A DNA stretch of 64,000 nt from Gordius sp. MW1 (Eukaryota > Nematomorpha > Gordioida > Gordea > Gordiidae). The position numbers and the translations under genes are program-made. Location: positions 15,704,537 through 15,768,536 of the forward strand of contig OZ038532.1 of NCBI GenBank assembly GCA_964036665.1, read 5' to 3'. The notes beneath the pieces are model-generated. The model had not been told where the DNA came from and searched no databases. It saw only the letters and a program-made list of their open reading frames with translations. Numbering within the stretch: the first letter of the stretch is position 1; every line of letters begins with the position of its first letter. Positions 20,821 to 34,757 of the stretch are shown in pieces.

Positions 20821-23800
20821 TTTTAAGCTGCGAGAACTATCATTTTGACAAAAGACAACGTTTTATTGTTGCGATTAGTTTGTTGTATCGCAACGTGAGT
20901 GCTTAATTTTTCAAAAATGCACTATGCGATCACGATTTTAAAGTAATAGTTTTCTGATTCTGATAAATTTTTACTTTTTATCATCGAAACCACGTCTTAA
21001 AACGACAACTTTCATCGGATGCATACGGTTGAAAGAAAAATATGTGAAAATTTTTCAGGTAAAAATATTTATTTTTTTCGATTCTATGTGAAAGAGCATG
21101 AAAAAATATATAAAAGTAAGCCAATTTGAGAATCCTATTATCCTCGATTGACTTCCGAAAAGAGGTTTTAAGCTGCGAGAACTATCATTTTGACAAAAGA
21201 CAACGTTTTATTGTTGCGATTAGTTTGTTGTATCGCAACGTGATGCTTAATTTTTGAAAATGGCTCTATGCGATCATGATTTCAAAGTAATAGTTTTCAG
21301 ATTCTGATAAATTTTTACTTGGGATCATAGAAACCACGTCTGAAAACGACAACTCTCATCGGATGAATACGGTTCAAAGAAAAATATGTGGGAAATTTTG
21401 AGGTAAAAATATTTATTTTTTTCAATTCTATGTGAAAGAGCATGAAAAAATATATAAAAGTAAGCCAATTTGAGAATCCTTTTATCCTCGATTGACTTCC
21501 GAAAAGGGGTTTTAAGCTGCGAGAACTATCATTTTGACAAAAGACAACGTTTTATTGTTGCGATTAGTTTGTTGTATCGCAACGTGAGTGTTTAATTTTC
21601 CAAAAATGCACTATGCGATCATGATTTTAAAGTAACATTTCTCTGATTCTGATAAATTTTTACTTGGGATCATAGAAACCACGTCTGAAAACGACAACTT
21701 TCATCGGATGAATACGGCTCAAAGAAAAATATGTGAAAATTTTTGAGGTAAAAATATTTATTTTTTTCAATTCTATGTGTAAGAGCATGAAAAAATGTAT
21801 AAAAGTAAGCCAATTTGAGAATCCTATTATCCTCGATTGACTTCCGAAAAGAGGTTTTAAGCTGCGAGAACTATCATTTTGACAAAAGACAACGTTTTAT
21901 TGTTGCGATTAGTTTGTTGTATCGCAACGTGAGTGCTTAATTTTTCAAAAATGCACTATGCGATCATGATTTTAAAGTAATAGTTTTCTGATTCTGATAA
22001 ATTTTTACTTTTTATCATCGAAACCACGTCTTAAAACGACAACTTTCATCGGATGCATACGGTTGAAAGAAAAATATGTGAAAAATTTTGAGGTAAAAAT
22101 ATTTATTTTTTTCGATTCTATGTGAAAGAGCATGAAAAAATATATAAAAGTAAGCCAATTTGAGAATCCTATTATCCTCGATTGACTTCCGAAAAGAGGT
22201 TTTAAGCTGCGAGAACTATCATTTTGACAAATGACAACGTTTTATTGTTGCGATTAGTTTGTTGTATCGCAACGTGATGCTTAATTTTTGAAAATGGCTC
22301 TATGCGATCATGATTTCAAAGTAATAGTTTCAGATTCTGATAAATTTTTACTTGGGATCATAGAAACCACGTCTGAAAACGACAACTCTCATCGGATGAA
22401 TACGGTTCAAAGAAAAATATGTGGGAAATTTTGAGGTAAAAATATTTATTTTTTTCAATTCTATGTGAAAGAGCATAAAAAAATATATAAAAGTAAGCCA
22501 ATTTGAGAATCCTATTATCCTCGATTGACTTCCGAAAAGGGGTTTTAAGCTGCGAGAACTATCATTTTGACAAAAGACAACGTTTTATTGTTGCGATTAG
22601 TTTGTTGTATCGCAACGTGAGTGTTTAATTTTTCAAAAATGCACTATGCGATCATGATTTCAAAATAACATTTCTCTGATTCTGATAAATTTTTACTTGG
22701 GATCATAGAAACCACGTCTGAAAACGACAACTTTCATCGGATGAATACGGTTCAAAGAAAAATATGTGAAAATTTTTGAGGTAAAAATATTTATTTTTTT
22801 CAATTCTATGTGTAAGAGCATGAAAAAATGTATAAAAGTAAGCCAATTTGAGAATCCTATTATCCTCGATTGACTTCCGAAAAGAGGTTTTAAGCTGCGA
22901 GAACTATCATTTTGACAAAAGACAACGTTTTATTGTTGCGATTAGTTAGATGTATCGCAACGTGATGCTTAATTTTTGAAAATGGCTCTATGCGATCATG
23001 ATTTTAAAGTAATAGTTTTCTGATTCTGATAAATTTTTACTTGGGATCATAGAAACCACGTCTGAAAACGACAACTTTCATCGGATGGATACGGTTGAAA
23101 GAAAAATATGTGAAAAATTTTGAGGTAAAAACATTTATTTTTTTCGATTCTATGTGAAAGAGCATGAAAAAATATATAAAAGTAAGCCAATTTGAGAATC
23201 CTATTATCCTCGATTGACTTACGAAAAGAGGTTTTAAGCTGCGAGAACTATCATTTTGACAAAAGACAACGTTTTATTGTTGCGATTAGTTTGTTGTATC
23301 GCAACGTGAGTGCTTAATTTTTCAAAAATGCACTATGCGATCATAATTTTAAAGTAATAGTTTTCTGATTCTGATAAATTTTTACTTTTTATCATCGAAA
23401 CCACGTCTGAAAACGACAACTTTCATCGGATGCATACGGTTGAAAGAAAAATATGTGAAAAATTTTGAGGTAAAAATAGTTATTTTTTTCGATTCTATGT
23501 GAAAGAGCATAAAAAAATATATAAAAGTAAGCCAATTTGAGAATCTTATCCTCGATTGACTTCCGAAAAGAGGTTTTAAGCTGCGAGAACTATCATTTTG
23601 ACAAAAGACAACGTTTTATTGTTGCGATTAGTTTGTTGTATCGCATCGTGATGCTTAATTTTTGAAAATGGCTCTATGCGATCATGATTTCAAAGTAATA
23701 GTTTCAGATTCTGATAAATTTTTCCTTGGGATCATAGAAACCACGTATGAAAACGACAACTTTCATCGGATGCATACGGTTGAAAGAAAAATATGTGAAA

Positions 23801-23878
23801 ATTTTTGAGGTAAAAATATTTATTTTTTTCGATTCTATGTGAAAGAGCATGAAAAAATATATAAAAGTAAGCCAATTT

Positions 23879-25632
23879 CAGAATCCTATTATCCTCGATT
23901 GACTTCCGAAAAGAGGTTTTAATCTGCGACAACTATCATTTTGACAAAAGACAACGTTTTATTGTTGCGATTAGTTTGTTCGCAACGTGATGCTTAATTT
24001 TTGAAAATGGCTCTATGCGATCATGATTTCAAAGTAATAGTTTACAGATTCTGATAAATTTTTACTTGGGATCACAGAAACCACGTCTGAAAACGACAAC
24101 TCTCATCGGATCTATACGGTTCAAAGAAAAAAAGTGGGAAATTTTGAGGTAAAAATATTTATTTTTTTCAATTCTATGTGAAAGAGCATGAAAAAATATA
24201 TAAAAGTAAGCCAATTTGAGAATCCTATTATCCTCGATTGACTTCCGAAAAGGGGTTTTAAGCTGCGAGAACTATCATTTTGACAAAAGACAACGTTTTA
24301 TTGTTGCGATTAGTTTGTTGTATCGCAACGTGAGTGCTTAATTTTTCAAAAATGCACTATGCGATCATGATTTTAAAGTAATAGTTTTCTGATTCTGATA
24401 AATTTTTACTTTTTATCATCGAAACCACGTCTTAAAACGACAACTTTCATCGGATGCATACGGTTGAAAGAAAAATATGTGAAAAATTTTGAGGTAAAAA
24501 TATTTATTTTTTTCGATTCTATGTGAAAGAGCATGAAAAAATATATAAAAGTAAGCCAATTTGAGAATCCTATTATCCTCGATTGACTTCCGAAAAGAGG
24601 TTTTAAGCTGCGAGAACTATCATTTTGACAAAAGACAACGTTTTATTGTTGCGATTAGTTTGTTGTATCGCAACGTGATGCTTAATTTTTGAAAATGGCT
24701 CTATGCGATCATGATTTCAAAGTAATAGTTTTCAGATTCTGATAAATTTTTACTTGGGATCATAGAAACCACGTCTGAAAACGACAACTCTCATCGGATG
24801 AATACGGTTCAAAGAAAAATATGTGGGAAATTTTGAGGTAAAAATATTTATTTTTTTCAATTCTATGTGAAAGAGCATGAAAAAATATATAAAAGTAAGC
24901 CAATTTGAGAATCCTTTTATCCTCGATTGACTTCCGAAAAGGGGTTTTAAGCTGCGAGAACTATCATTTTGACAAAAGACAACGTTTTATTGTTGCGATT
25001 AGTTTGTTGTATCGCAACGTGAGTGTTTAATTTTCCAAAAATGCACTATGCGATCATGATTTTAAAGTAACATTTCTCTGATTCTGATAAATTTTTACTT
25101 GGGATCATAGAAACCACGTCTGAAAACGACAACTTTCATCGGATGAATACGGTTTAAAGAAAAATATGTGAAAATTTTTGAAGTAAAAATATTTATTTTT
25201 TTCAATTCTATGTGTAAGAGCATGAAAAAATGTATAAAAGTAAGCCAATTTGAGAATCCTATTATCCTCGATTGACTTCCGAAAAGAGGTTTTAAGCTGC
25301 GAGAACTATCATTTTGACAAAAGACAACGTTTTATTGTTGCGATTAGTTTGTTGTATCGCAACGTGAGTGCTTAATTTTTCAAAAATGCACTATGCGATC
25401 ATGATTTTAAAGTAATAGTTTTCTGATTCTGATAAATTTTTACTTTTTATTATCGAAACCACGTCTTAAAACGACAACTTTCATCGGATGCATACGGTTG
25501 AAAGAAAAATATGTGAAAAATTTAGAGGTAAAAATATTTATTTTTTTCGATTCTATGTGAAAGAGCATGAAAAAATATATAAAAGTAAGCCAATTTGAGA
25601 ATCCTATTATCCTCGATTGACTTCCGAAAAGG
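23879..25632 (+). repeat. Monomers between the two large copies
   Basis: Five monomers. The first has a 4 bp deletion in the dyad loop (GTTTGTTCGCAAC near 23972); the next carries GATCTATACGG with AAAAAGTGGG (near 24110). From about 24254 on, the stretch repeats 20819-22196 at an offset of 3,435 bp, including the rare TTTTCCAAAAATG (25031 against 21596). It therefore belongs to the same amplification history as its flanks. Confidence 0.85.
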
Positions 25633-28600
25633 GGTTTTAAGCTGCGAGAACTATCATTTTGACAAAAGACAACGTTTTATTGTTGCGATTAGTTTGTTGT
25701 ATCGCAACGTGATGCTTAATTTTTGAAAATGGCTCTATGCGATCATGATTTCAAAGTAATAGTTTTCAGATTCTGATAAATTTTTACTTGGGATCATAGA
25801 AACCACGTCTGAAAACGACAACTCTCATCGGATCTATACGGTTCAAAGAAAAATATGTGGGAAATTTTGAGGTAAAAATATTTATTTTTTTCAATTCTAT
25901 GTGAAAGAGCATGAAAAAATATATAAAAGTAAGCCAATTTGAGAATCCTATTATCCTCGATTGACTTCCGAAAAGGGGTTTTAAGCTGCGAGAACTATCA
26001 TTTTGACAAAAGACAACGTTTTATTGTTGCGATTAGTTTGTTGTATCGCAACGTGAGTGCTTAATTTTTCAAAAATGCACTATGCGATCATGATTTTAAA
26101 GTAATAGTTTTCTGATTCTGATAAATTTTTACTTTTTATCATCGAAACCACGTCTTAAAACGACAACTTTCATCGGATGCATACGGTTGAAAGAAAAATA
26201 TGTGAAAAATTTTGAGGTAAAAATATTTATTTTTTTCGATTCTATGTGAAAGAGCATGAAAAAATATATAAAAGTAAGCCAATTTGAGAATCCTTTTATC
26301 CTCGATTGACTTCCGAAAAGAGGTTTTAAGCTGCGAGAACTATCATTTTGACAAAAGACAACGTTTTATTGTTGCGATTAGTTTGTTGTATCGCAACGTG
26401 ATGCTTAATTTTTGAAAATGGCTCCATGCGATCATGATTTCAAAGTAATAGTTTTCAGATTCTGATAAATTTTTACTTGGGATCATAGAAACCACGTCTG
26501 AAAACGACAACTCTCATCGGATGAATACGGTTCAAAGAAAAATATGTGGGAAATTTTGAGGTAAAAATATTTATTTTTTTCAATTCTATGTGAAAGAGCA
26601 TGAAAAAATATATAAAAGTAAGCCAATTTGAGAATCCTATTATCCTCGATTGACTTCCGAAAAGGGGTTTTAAGCTGCGAGAACTATCATTTTGACAAAA
26701 GACAACGTTTTATTGTTGCGATTAGTTTGTTGTATCGCAACGTGAGTGTTTAATTTTTCAAAAATGCACTATGCGATCATGATTTAAAGTAACATTTCTC
26801 TGATTCTGATAAATTTTTACTTGGGATCATAGAAACCACGTCTGAAAACGACAACTTTCATCGGATGCATACGGTTGAAAGAAAAATATGTGAAAAATTT
26901 TGAGGTAAAAATATTTATTTTTTTCGATTCTATGTGAAAGAGCATGAAAAAATATATAAAAGTAAGCCAATTTGGGAATCCTATTATCCTCGATTGACTT
27001 CCGAAAAGAGGTTTTAAGCTGCGAGAACTATCATTTTGACAAAAGACAACGTTTTATTGTTGCGATTAGTTTGTTGTATCGCAACGTGATGCTTAATTTT
27101 TGAAAATGGCTCCATGCGATCATGAATTCAAAGTAATAGTTTTCAGATTCTGATAAATTTTTACTTGGGATCATAGAAACCACGTCTGAAAACGACAACT
27201 CTTATCGGATGAATACGGTTCAAAGAAAAATATGTGGGAAATTTTGAGGTAAAAATATTTATTTTTTTCAATTCTATGTGAAAGAGCATGAAAAAATATA
27301 TAAAAGTAAGCCAATTTGAGAATTCTATTATCCTCGATTGACTTCCGAAAAGGGGTTTTAAGCTGCGAGAACTATCATTTTGACAAAAGACAACGTTTTA
27401 TTGTTGCGATTAGTTTGTTGTATCGCAACGTGAGTGTTTAATTTTTCAAAAATGCACTATGCGATCATGATTTTAAAGTAATAGTTTTCTGATTCTGATA
27501 AATTTTTACTTTTTATCATCGAAACCACGTCTGAAAACGACAACTTTCATCGGATGCCTACGGTTGAAAGAAAAATATGTGAAAAATTTTGAGGTAAAAA
27601 TAGTTATTTTTTTCGATTCTATGTAAAAGAGCATGAAAAAATATATAAAAGTAAGCCAATTTGAGAATCCTATTATCCTCGATTGACTTCCGAAAAGAGG
27701 TTTTAAGCTGCGAGAACTATCATTTTGACAAATAACAACGTTTTATTGTTGCGATTAGTTTGTTGTATCGCAACGTGATGCTTAATTTTTTAAAATGGCT
27801 CTATGCGATCATGATTTCAAAGTAATAGTTTCAGATTCTGCTAAAGTTTTACTTGGGATCATAGAAACCACGTCTGAAAACGACAACTTTCATCGGATGC
27901 ATACGGTTGAAAGAAAATATGTGAAAAATTTTGAGGTAAAAATAGTTATTTTTTTCGATTCTATGTGAAAGAGCATGAAAAAATATATAAAAGTAAGCCA
28001 ATTTGAGAATCCTATTATCCTCGATTGACTTCCGAAAAGAGGTTTTAAGCTGCGAGAACTATCATTTTGACAAATGACAACGTTTTATTGTTGCGATTAG
28101 TTTGTTGTATCGCAACGTGAGTGCTTAATTTTTCAAAAATGCACTATGCGATCATGATTTTAAAGTAATAGTTTTCTGATTCTGATAAATTTTTACTTGG
28201 GATCATAGAAACCACGTCTGAAAACGACAACTTTCATCGGATGAATACGGTTCAAAGAAAAATGTGTGAAAAATTTTGAGGTAAAAATATTTATTTTTTT
28301 CAATTCTATGTAAAAGAGCATGAAAAAATATATAAAAGTAAGCCAATTTGAGAATCCTATTATCCTCGATTGACTTCCGAAAAGAGGTTTTAAGCTGCGA
28401 GAACTATCATTTTGACAAAAGACAACGTTTTATTGTTGCGATTAGTTTGTTGTATCGCAACGTGAGTGCTTAATTTTTCAAAAATGCACTATGCGATCAT
28501 GATTTTAAAGTAATAGTTTTCTGATTCTGATAAATTTTTACTTTTTATCATCGAAACCACGTCTGAAAACGACAACTTTCATCGGATGCATACGGTTGAA

Positions 28601-31600
28601 AGAAAAATATGTGAAAAATTTTGAGGTAAAAATAGTTATTTTTTTCGATTCTATGTGAAAGAGCATGAAAAAATATATAAAAGTAAGCCAATTTGAGAAT
28701 CCTATTATCCTCGATTGACTTCCGAAAAGAGGTTTTAAGCTGCGAGAACTATCATTTTGACAAATAACAACGTTTTATTGTTGCGATTAGTTTGTTGTAT
28801 CGCAACGTGATGCTTAATTTTTTAAAATGGCTCTATGCGATCATGATTTCAAAGTAATAGTTTCAGATTCTGATAAATTTTTACTTGGGATCATAGAAAC
28901 CACGTCTGAAAACGACAACTTTCATCGGATGCATACGGTTGAAAGAAAAATATGTGAAAAATTTTGAGGTAAAAATAGTTATTTTTTTCGATTCTATGTG
29001 AAAGAGCATGAAAAAATATATAAAAGTAAGCCAATTTGAGAATCCTATTATCCTCGATTGACTTCCGAAAAGAGGTTTTAAGCTGCGAGAACTATCATTT
29101 TGACAAAAGACAACGTTTTATTGTTGCGATTAGTTTGTTGTATCGCAACGTGATGCTTAATTTTTCAAAAATGCACTATGCGATCATGATTTTAAAGTAA
29201 TAGTTTTCAGATTCTGATAAATTTTTACTTGGGATCATAGAAACCACGTCTGAAAACGACAACTTTCATCGGATGCATACGGTTGAAAGAAAAATATGTG
29301 AAAAATTTTGAGGTAAAAATAGTTATTTTTTTCGATTCTATGTGAAAGAGCATGAAAAAATATATAAAAGTAAGCCAATTTGAGAATCCTATTATCCTCG
29401 ATTGACTTCCGAAAAGAGGTTTTAAGCTGCGAGAACTATCATTTTGACAAAAGACAACGTTTTATTGTTGCGATTAGTTTGTTGTATCGCAACGTGATGC
29501 TTAATTTTTCAAAAATGCACTATGCGATCATGATTTTAAAGTAATAGTTTTCAGATTCTGATAAATTTTTACTTGGGATCATAGAAACCACGTCTGAAAA
29601 CGACAACTTTCATCGGATGCATACGGTTGAAAGAAAAATATGTGAAAAATTTTGAGGTAAAAATAGTTATTTTTTTCGATTCTATGTGAAAGAGCATGAA
29701 AAAATATATAAAAGTAAGCCAATTTGAGAATCCTATTATCCTCGATTGACTTCCGAAAAGAGGTTTTAAGCTGCGAGAACTATCATTTTGACAAACGACA
29801 ACGTTTTATTGTTGCGATTAGTTTGTTGTATCGCAACGTGATGCTTAATTTTTGAAAATGGCTCTATGCGATCATGATTTCAAAGTAATAGTTTCAGATT
29901 CTGATAAATTTTTACTTGGGATCATAGAAACCACGTATGAAAACGACAACTTTCATCGGATGCATACGGTTGAAAGAGAAATATGTGAAAAATTTTGAGG
30001 TAAAAATATTTATTTTTTTCGATTATATGTGAAAGAGCATGAAAAAATATATAAAAGTAAGCCAATTTGAGAATCCTATTATCCTCGATTGACTTCCGAA
30101 AAGAGGTTTTAAGCTGCGAGAACTATCATTTTGACAAAAGACAACTGCGATTAGTTTGTTGTATCGCAACGTGAGTGATTAATTTTTCAAAATTGCACTA
30201 TGCGATCATGATTTTAAAGTAATAGTTTTCTGATTCTGATAAATTTTTACTTTTTATCATCGAAACCACGTCTGAAAACGACAACTTTCATCGGATGCAT
30301 ACGGTTGAAAGAAAAATATGTGAAAAATTTTGAGGTAAAAATATTTATTTTTTCGATTCTATGTGAAAGAGCATGAAGCCAATTTGAGAATTCTATTATC
30401 CTCGATTGACCCGAAAAGAGGTTTTAAGCTGCGAGAACTATCATTTTGACAAAAGACAACGTTTTATTGTTGCGATTAGTTTGTTGTATCGCAACGTGAG
30501 TGCTTAATTTTTCAAAAATGCACTATGCGATCACGATTTTAAAGTAATAGTTTTCTGATTCTGATAAATTTTTACTTTTTATCATCGAAACCACGTCTTA
30601 AAACGACAACTTTCATCGGATGCATACGGTTGAAAGAAAAATATGTGAAAATTTTTGAGGTAAAAATATTTATTTTTTTCGATTCTATGTGAAAGAGCAT
30701 GAAAAAATATATAAAAGTAAGCCAATTTGAGAATCCTATTATCCTCGATTGACTTCCGAAAAGAGGTTTTAAGCTGCGAGAACTATCATTTTGACAAAAG
30801 ACAACGTTTTATTGTTGCGATTAGTTTGTTGTATCGCAACGTGATGCTTAATTTTTGAAAATGGCTCTATGCGATCATGATTTCAAAGTAATAGTTTTCA
30901 GATTCTGATAAATTTTTACTTGGGATCATAGAAACCACGTCTGAAAACGACAACTCTCATCGGATGAATACGGTTCAAAGAAAAATATGTGGGAAATTTT
31001 GAGGTAAAAATATTTATTTTTTTCAATTCTATGTGAAAGAGCATGAAAAAATATATAAAAGTAAGCCAATTTGAGAATCCTTTTATCCTCGATTGACTTC
31101 CGAAAAGGGGTTTTAAGCTGCGAGAACTATCATTTTGACAAAAGACAACGTTTTATTGTTGCGATTAGTTTGTTGTATCGCAACGTGAGTGTTTAATTTT
31201 CCAAAAATGCACTATGCGATCATGATTTTAAAGTAACATTTCTCTGATTCTGATAAATTTTTACTTGGGATCATAGAAACCACGTCTGAAAACGACAACT
31301 TTCATCGGATGAATACGGTTCAAAGAAAAATATGTGAAAATTTTTGAGGTAAAAATATTTATTTTTGTCAATTCTATGTGTAAGAGCATGAAAAAATGTA
31401 TAAAAGTAAGCCAATTTGAGAATCCTATTATCCTCGATTGACTTCCGAAAAGAGGTTTTAAGCTGCGAGAACTATCATTTTGACAAAAGACAACGTTTTA
31501 TTGTTGCGATTAGTTTGTTGTATCGCAACGTGAGTGCTTAATTTTTCAAAAATGCACTATGCGATCATGATTTTAAAGTAATAGTTTTCTGATTCTGATA

Positions 31601-33479
31601 AATTTTTACTTTTTATCATCGAAACCACGTCTTAAAACGACAACTTTCATCGGATGCATACGGTTGAAAGAAAAATATGTGAAAAATTTTGAGGTAAAAA
31701 TATTTATTTTTTTCGATTCTATGTGAAAGAGCATGAAAAAATATATAAAAGTAAGCCAATTTGAGAATCCTATTATCCTCGATTGACTTCCGAAAAGAGG
31801 TTTTAAGCTGCGAGAACTATCATTTTGACAAATGACAACGTTTTATTGTTGCGATTAGTTTGTTGTATCGCAACGTGATGCTTAATTTTTGAAAATGGCT
31901 CTATGCGATCATGATTTCAAAGTAATAGTTTCAGATTCTGATAAATTTTTACTTGGGATCATAGAAACCACGTCTGAAAACGACAACTCTCATCGGATGA
32001 ATACGGTTCAAAGAAAAATATGTGGGAAATTTTGAGGTAAAAATATTTATTTTTTTCAATTCTATGTGAAAGAGCATAAAAAAATATATAAAAGTAAGCC
32101 AATTTGAGAATCCTATTATCCTCGATTGACTTCCGAAAAGGGGTTTTAAGCTGCGAGAACTATCATTTTGACAAAAGACAACGTTTTATTGTTGCGATTA
32201 GTTTGTTGTATCGCAACGTGAGTGTTTAATTTTTCAAAAATGCACTATGCGATCATGATTTCAAAATAACATTTCTCTGATTCTGATAAATTTTTACTTG
32301 GGATCATAGAAACCACGTCTGAAAACGACAACTTTCATCGGATGAATACGGTTCAAAGAAAAATATGTGAAAATTTTTGAGGTAAAAATATTTATTTTTT
32401 TCAATTCTATGTGTAAGAGCATGAAAAAATGTATAAAAGTAAGCCAATTTGAGAATCCTATTATCCTCGATTGACTTCCGAAAAGAGGTTTTAAGCTGCG
32501 AGAACTATCATTTTGACAAAAGACAACGTTTTATTGTTGCGATTAGTTAGATGTATCGCAACGTGATGCTTAATTTTTGAAAATGGCTCTATGCGATCAT
32601 GATTTTAAAGTAATAGTTTTCTGATTCTGATAAATTTTTACTTGGGATCATAGAAACCACGTCTGAAAACGACAACTTTCATCGGATGGATACGGTTGAA
32701 AGAAAAATATGTGAAAAATTTTGAGGTAAAAACATTTATTTTTTTCGATTCTATGTGAAAGAGCATGAAAAAATATATAAAAGTAAGCCAATTTGAGAAT
32801 CCTATTATCCTCGATTGACTTACGAAAAGAGGTTTTAAGCTGCGAGAACTATCATTTTGACAAAAGACAACGTTTTATTGTTGCGATTAGTTTGTTGTAT
32901 CGCAACGTGAGTGCTTAATTTTTCAAAAATGCACTATGCGATCATAATTTTAAAGTAATAGTTTTCTGATTCTGATAAATTTTTACTTTTTATCATCGAA
33001 ACCACGTCTGAAAACGACAACTTTCATCGGATGCATACGGTTGAAAGAAAAATATGTGAAAAATTTTGAGGTAAAAATAGTTATTTTTTTCGATTCTATG
33101 TGAAAGAGCATAAAAAAATATATAAAAGTAAGCCAATTTGAGAATCTTATCCTCGATTGACTTCCGAAAAGAGGTTTTAAGCTGCGAGAACTATCATTTT
33201 GACAAAAGACAACGTTTTATTGTTGCGATTAGTTTGTTGTATCGCATCGTGATGCTTAATTTTTGAAAATGGCTCTATGCGATCATGATTTCAAAGTAAT
33301 AGTTTCAGATTCTGATAAATTTTTCCTTGGGATCATAGAAACCACGTATGAAAACGACAACTTTCATCGGATGCATACGGTTGAAAGAAAAATATGTGAA
33401 AATTTTTGAGGTAAAAATATTTATTTTTTTCGATTCTATGTGAAAGAGCATGAAAAAATATATAAAAGTAAGCCAATTT
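25633..33479 (+). repeat. Large segmental duplication A, copy 2 (7.8 kb)
   Basis: Copy of 15342-23878 lacking 690 bp. Matching marks: ATCTATACGG at 25832, CATGAATTC near 27121, CAACTGCGAT at 30142, CATGAAGCC at 30372, TTAGTTAGATG at 32542 and CGCATCGTG at 33243. Private changes include CAAACGAC (near 29794) and TTTTTGTCAATTC (near 31365). The match stops at 33480, where this copy switches to a CAACTGCGAT-type monomer while copy 1 continues differently. Confidence 0.93.
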
Positions 33480-34757
33480 GAGAATCCTATTATCCTCGAT
33501 TGACTTCCGAAAAGAGGTTTTAAGCTGCGAGAACTATCATTTTGACAAAAGACAACTGCGATTAGTTTGTTGTATCGCAACGTGAGTGATTAATTTTTCA
33601 AAAATGCACTATGCGATCATGATTTTAAAGTAATAGTTTTCTGATTCTGATAAATTTTTACTTTTTATCATCGAAACCACGTCTGAAAACGACAACTTTC
33701 ATCGGATGCATACGGTTGAAAGAAAAATATGTGAAAAATTTTGAGGTAAAAATATTTATTTTTTTCGATTCTATGTGAAAGAGCATGAAAAAATATATAA
33801 AAGTAAGCCAATTTGAGAATCCTATTATCCTCGATTGACTTCCGAAAAGAGGTTTTAAGCTGCGAGAACTATCATTTTGACAAAAGACAACGTTTTATTG
33901 TTGCGATTAGTTTGTTGTATCGCAACGTGATGCTTAATTTTTGAAAATGGCTCTATGCGATCATGATTTCAAAGTAATAGTTTTCAGATTCTGATAAATT
34001 TTTACTTGGGATCATAGAAACCACGTCTGAAAACGACAACTCTCATCGGATGAATACGGTTCAAAGAAAAATATGTGGGAAATTTTGAGGTAAAAATATT
34101 TATTTTTTTCAATTATATGTGAAAGAGCATGAAAAAATATATAAAAGTAAGCCAATTTGAGAATCCTATTATCCTCGATTGACTTCCGAAAAGAGGTTTT
34201 AAGCTGCGAGAACTATCATTTTGACAAAAGACAACTGCGATTAGTTTGTTGTATCGCAACGTGAGTGATTAATTTTTCAAAATTGCACTATGCGATCATG
34301 ATTTTAAAGTAATAGTTTTCTGATTCTGATAAATTTTTACTTTTTATCATCGAAACCACGTCTGAAAACGACAACTTTCATCGGATGCATACGGTTGAAA
34401 GAAAAATATGTGAAAAATTTTGAGGTAAAAATATTTATTTTTTCGATTCTATGTGAAAGAGCATGAAGCCAATTTGAGAATTCTATTATCCTCGATTGAC
34501 CCGAAAAGAGGTTTTAAGCTGCGAGAACTATCATTTTGACAAAAGACAACGTTTTATTGTTGCGATTAGTTTGTTGTATCGCAACGTGAGTGCTTAATTT
34601 TTCAAAAATGCACTATGCGATCACGATTTTAAAGTAATAGTTTTCTGATTCTGATAAATTTTTACTTTTTATCATCGAAACCACGTCTTAAAACGACAAC
34701 TTTCATCGGATGCATACGGTTGAAAGAAAAATATGTGAAAATTTTTGAGGTAAAAAT
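32734..34757 (+). repeat. 2,024 bp tandem unit, copy 1
   Basis: Six monomers, some shortened by small deletions, followed immediately by a second copy. Shared marks at an offset of exactly 2,024 bp: GACTTACG (32817 and 34841), CGCATCGTG (33243 and 35267), CAACTGCGAT (33553 and 35577), AATTATATG (34112 and 36136) and CATGAAGCC (34462 and 36486). It overlaps the end of duplication A copy 2, so it formed after or together with it. Confidence 0.9.

Larger units (their letters stand above)
15342..23878 (+). repeat. Large segmental duplication A, copy 1 (8.5 kb)
   Basis: About 25 monomers that recur at 25633-33479. The offset is 10,291 bp up to about 18.0 kb and 9,601 bp after about 18.7 kb. Rare shared marks include GATCTATACGG (15540), CATGAATTC (16831), a 10 bp deletion giving CAACTGCGAT (20541), a 17 bp deletion giving CATGAAGCC (20771), TTAGTTAGATG (22942) and CGCATCGTG (23642). 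Few substitutions were seen: for example CCACCTC (16548), CACATCTG (17236), TTTCAGG (21055) and CGGCTCAAAG (21717). This copy holds two extra monomers at about 18.0-18.7 kb. Confidence 0.93.

Noticed and set aside
33305..33580. 91-codon open reading frame on the minus strand, repeated identically at 35329, 38386 and 41796
   Set aside because: It exists only because a 10 bp deletion joins frames inside the satellite monomer; its repetition follows the block duplications. Most other monomers break the frame, and no known domain or start context is seen.
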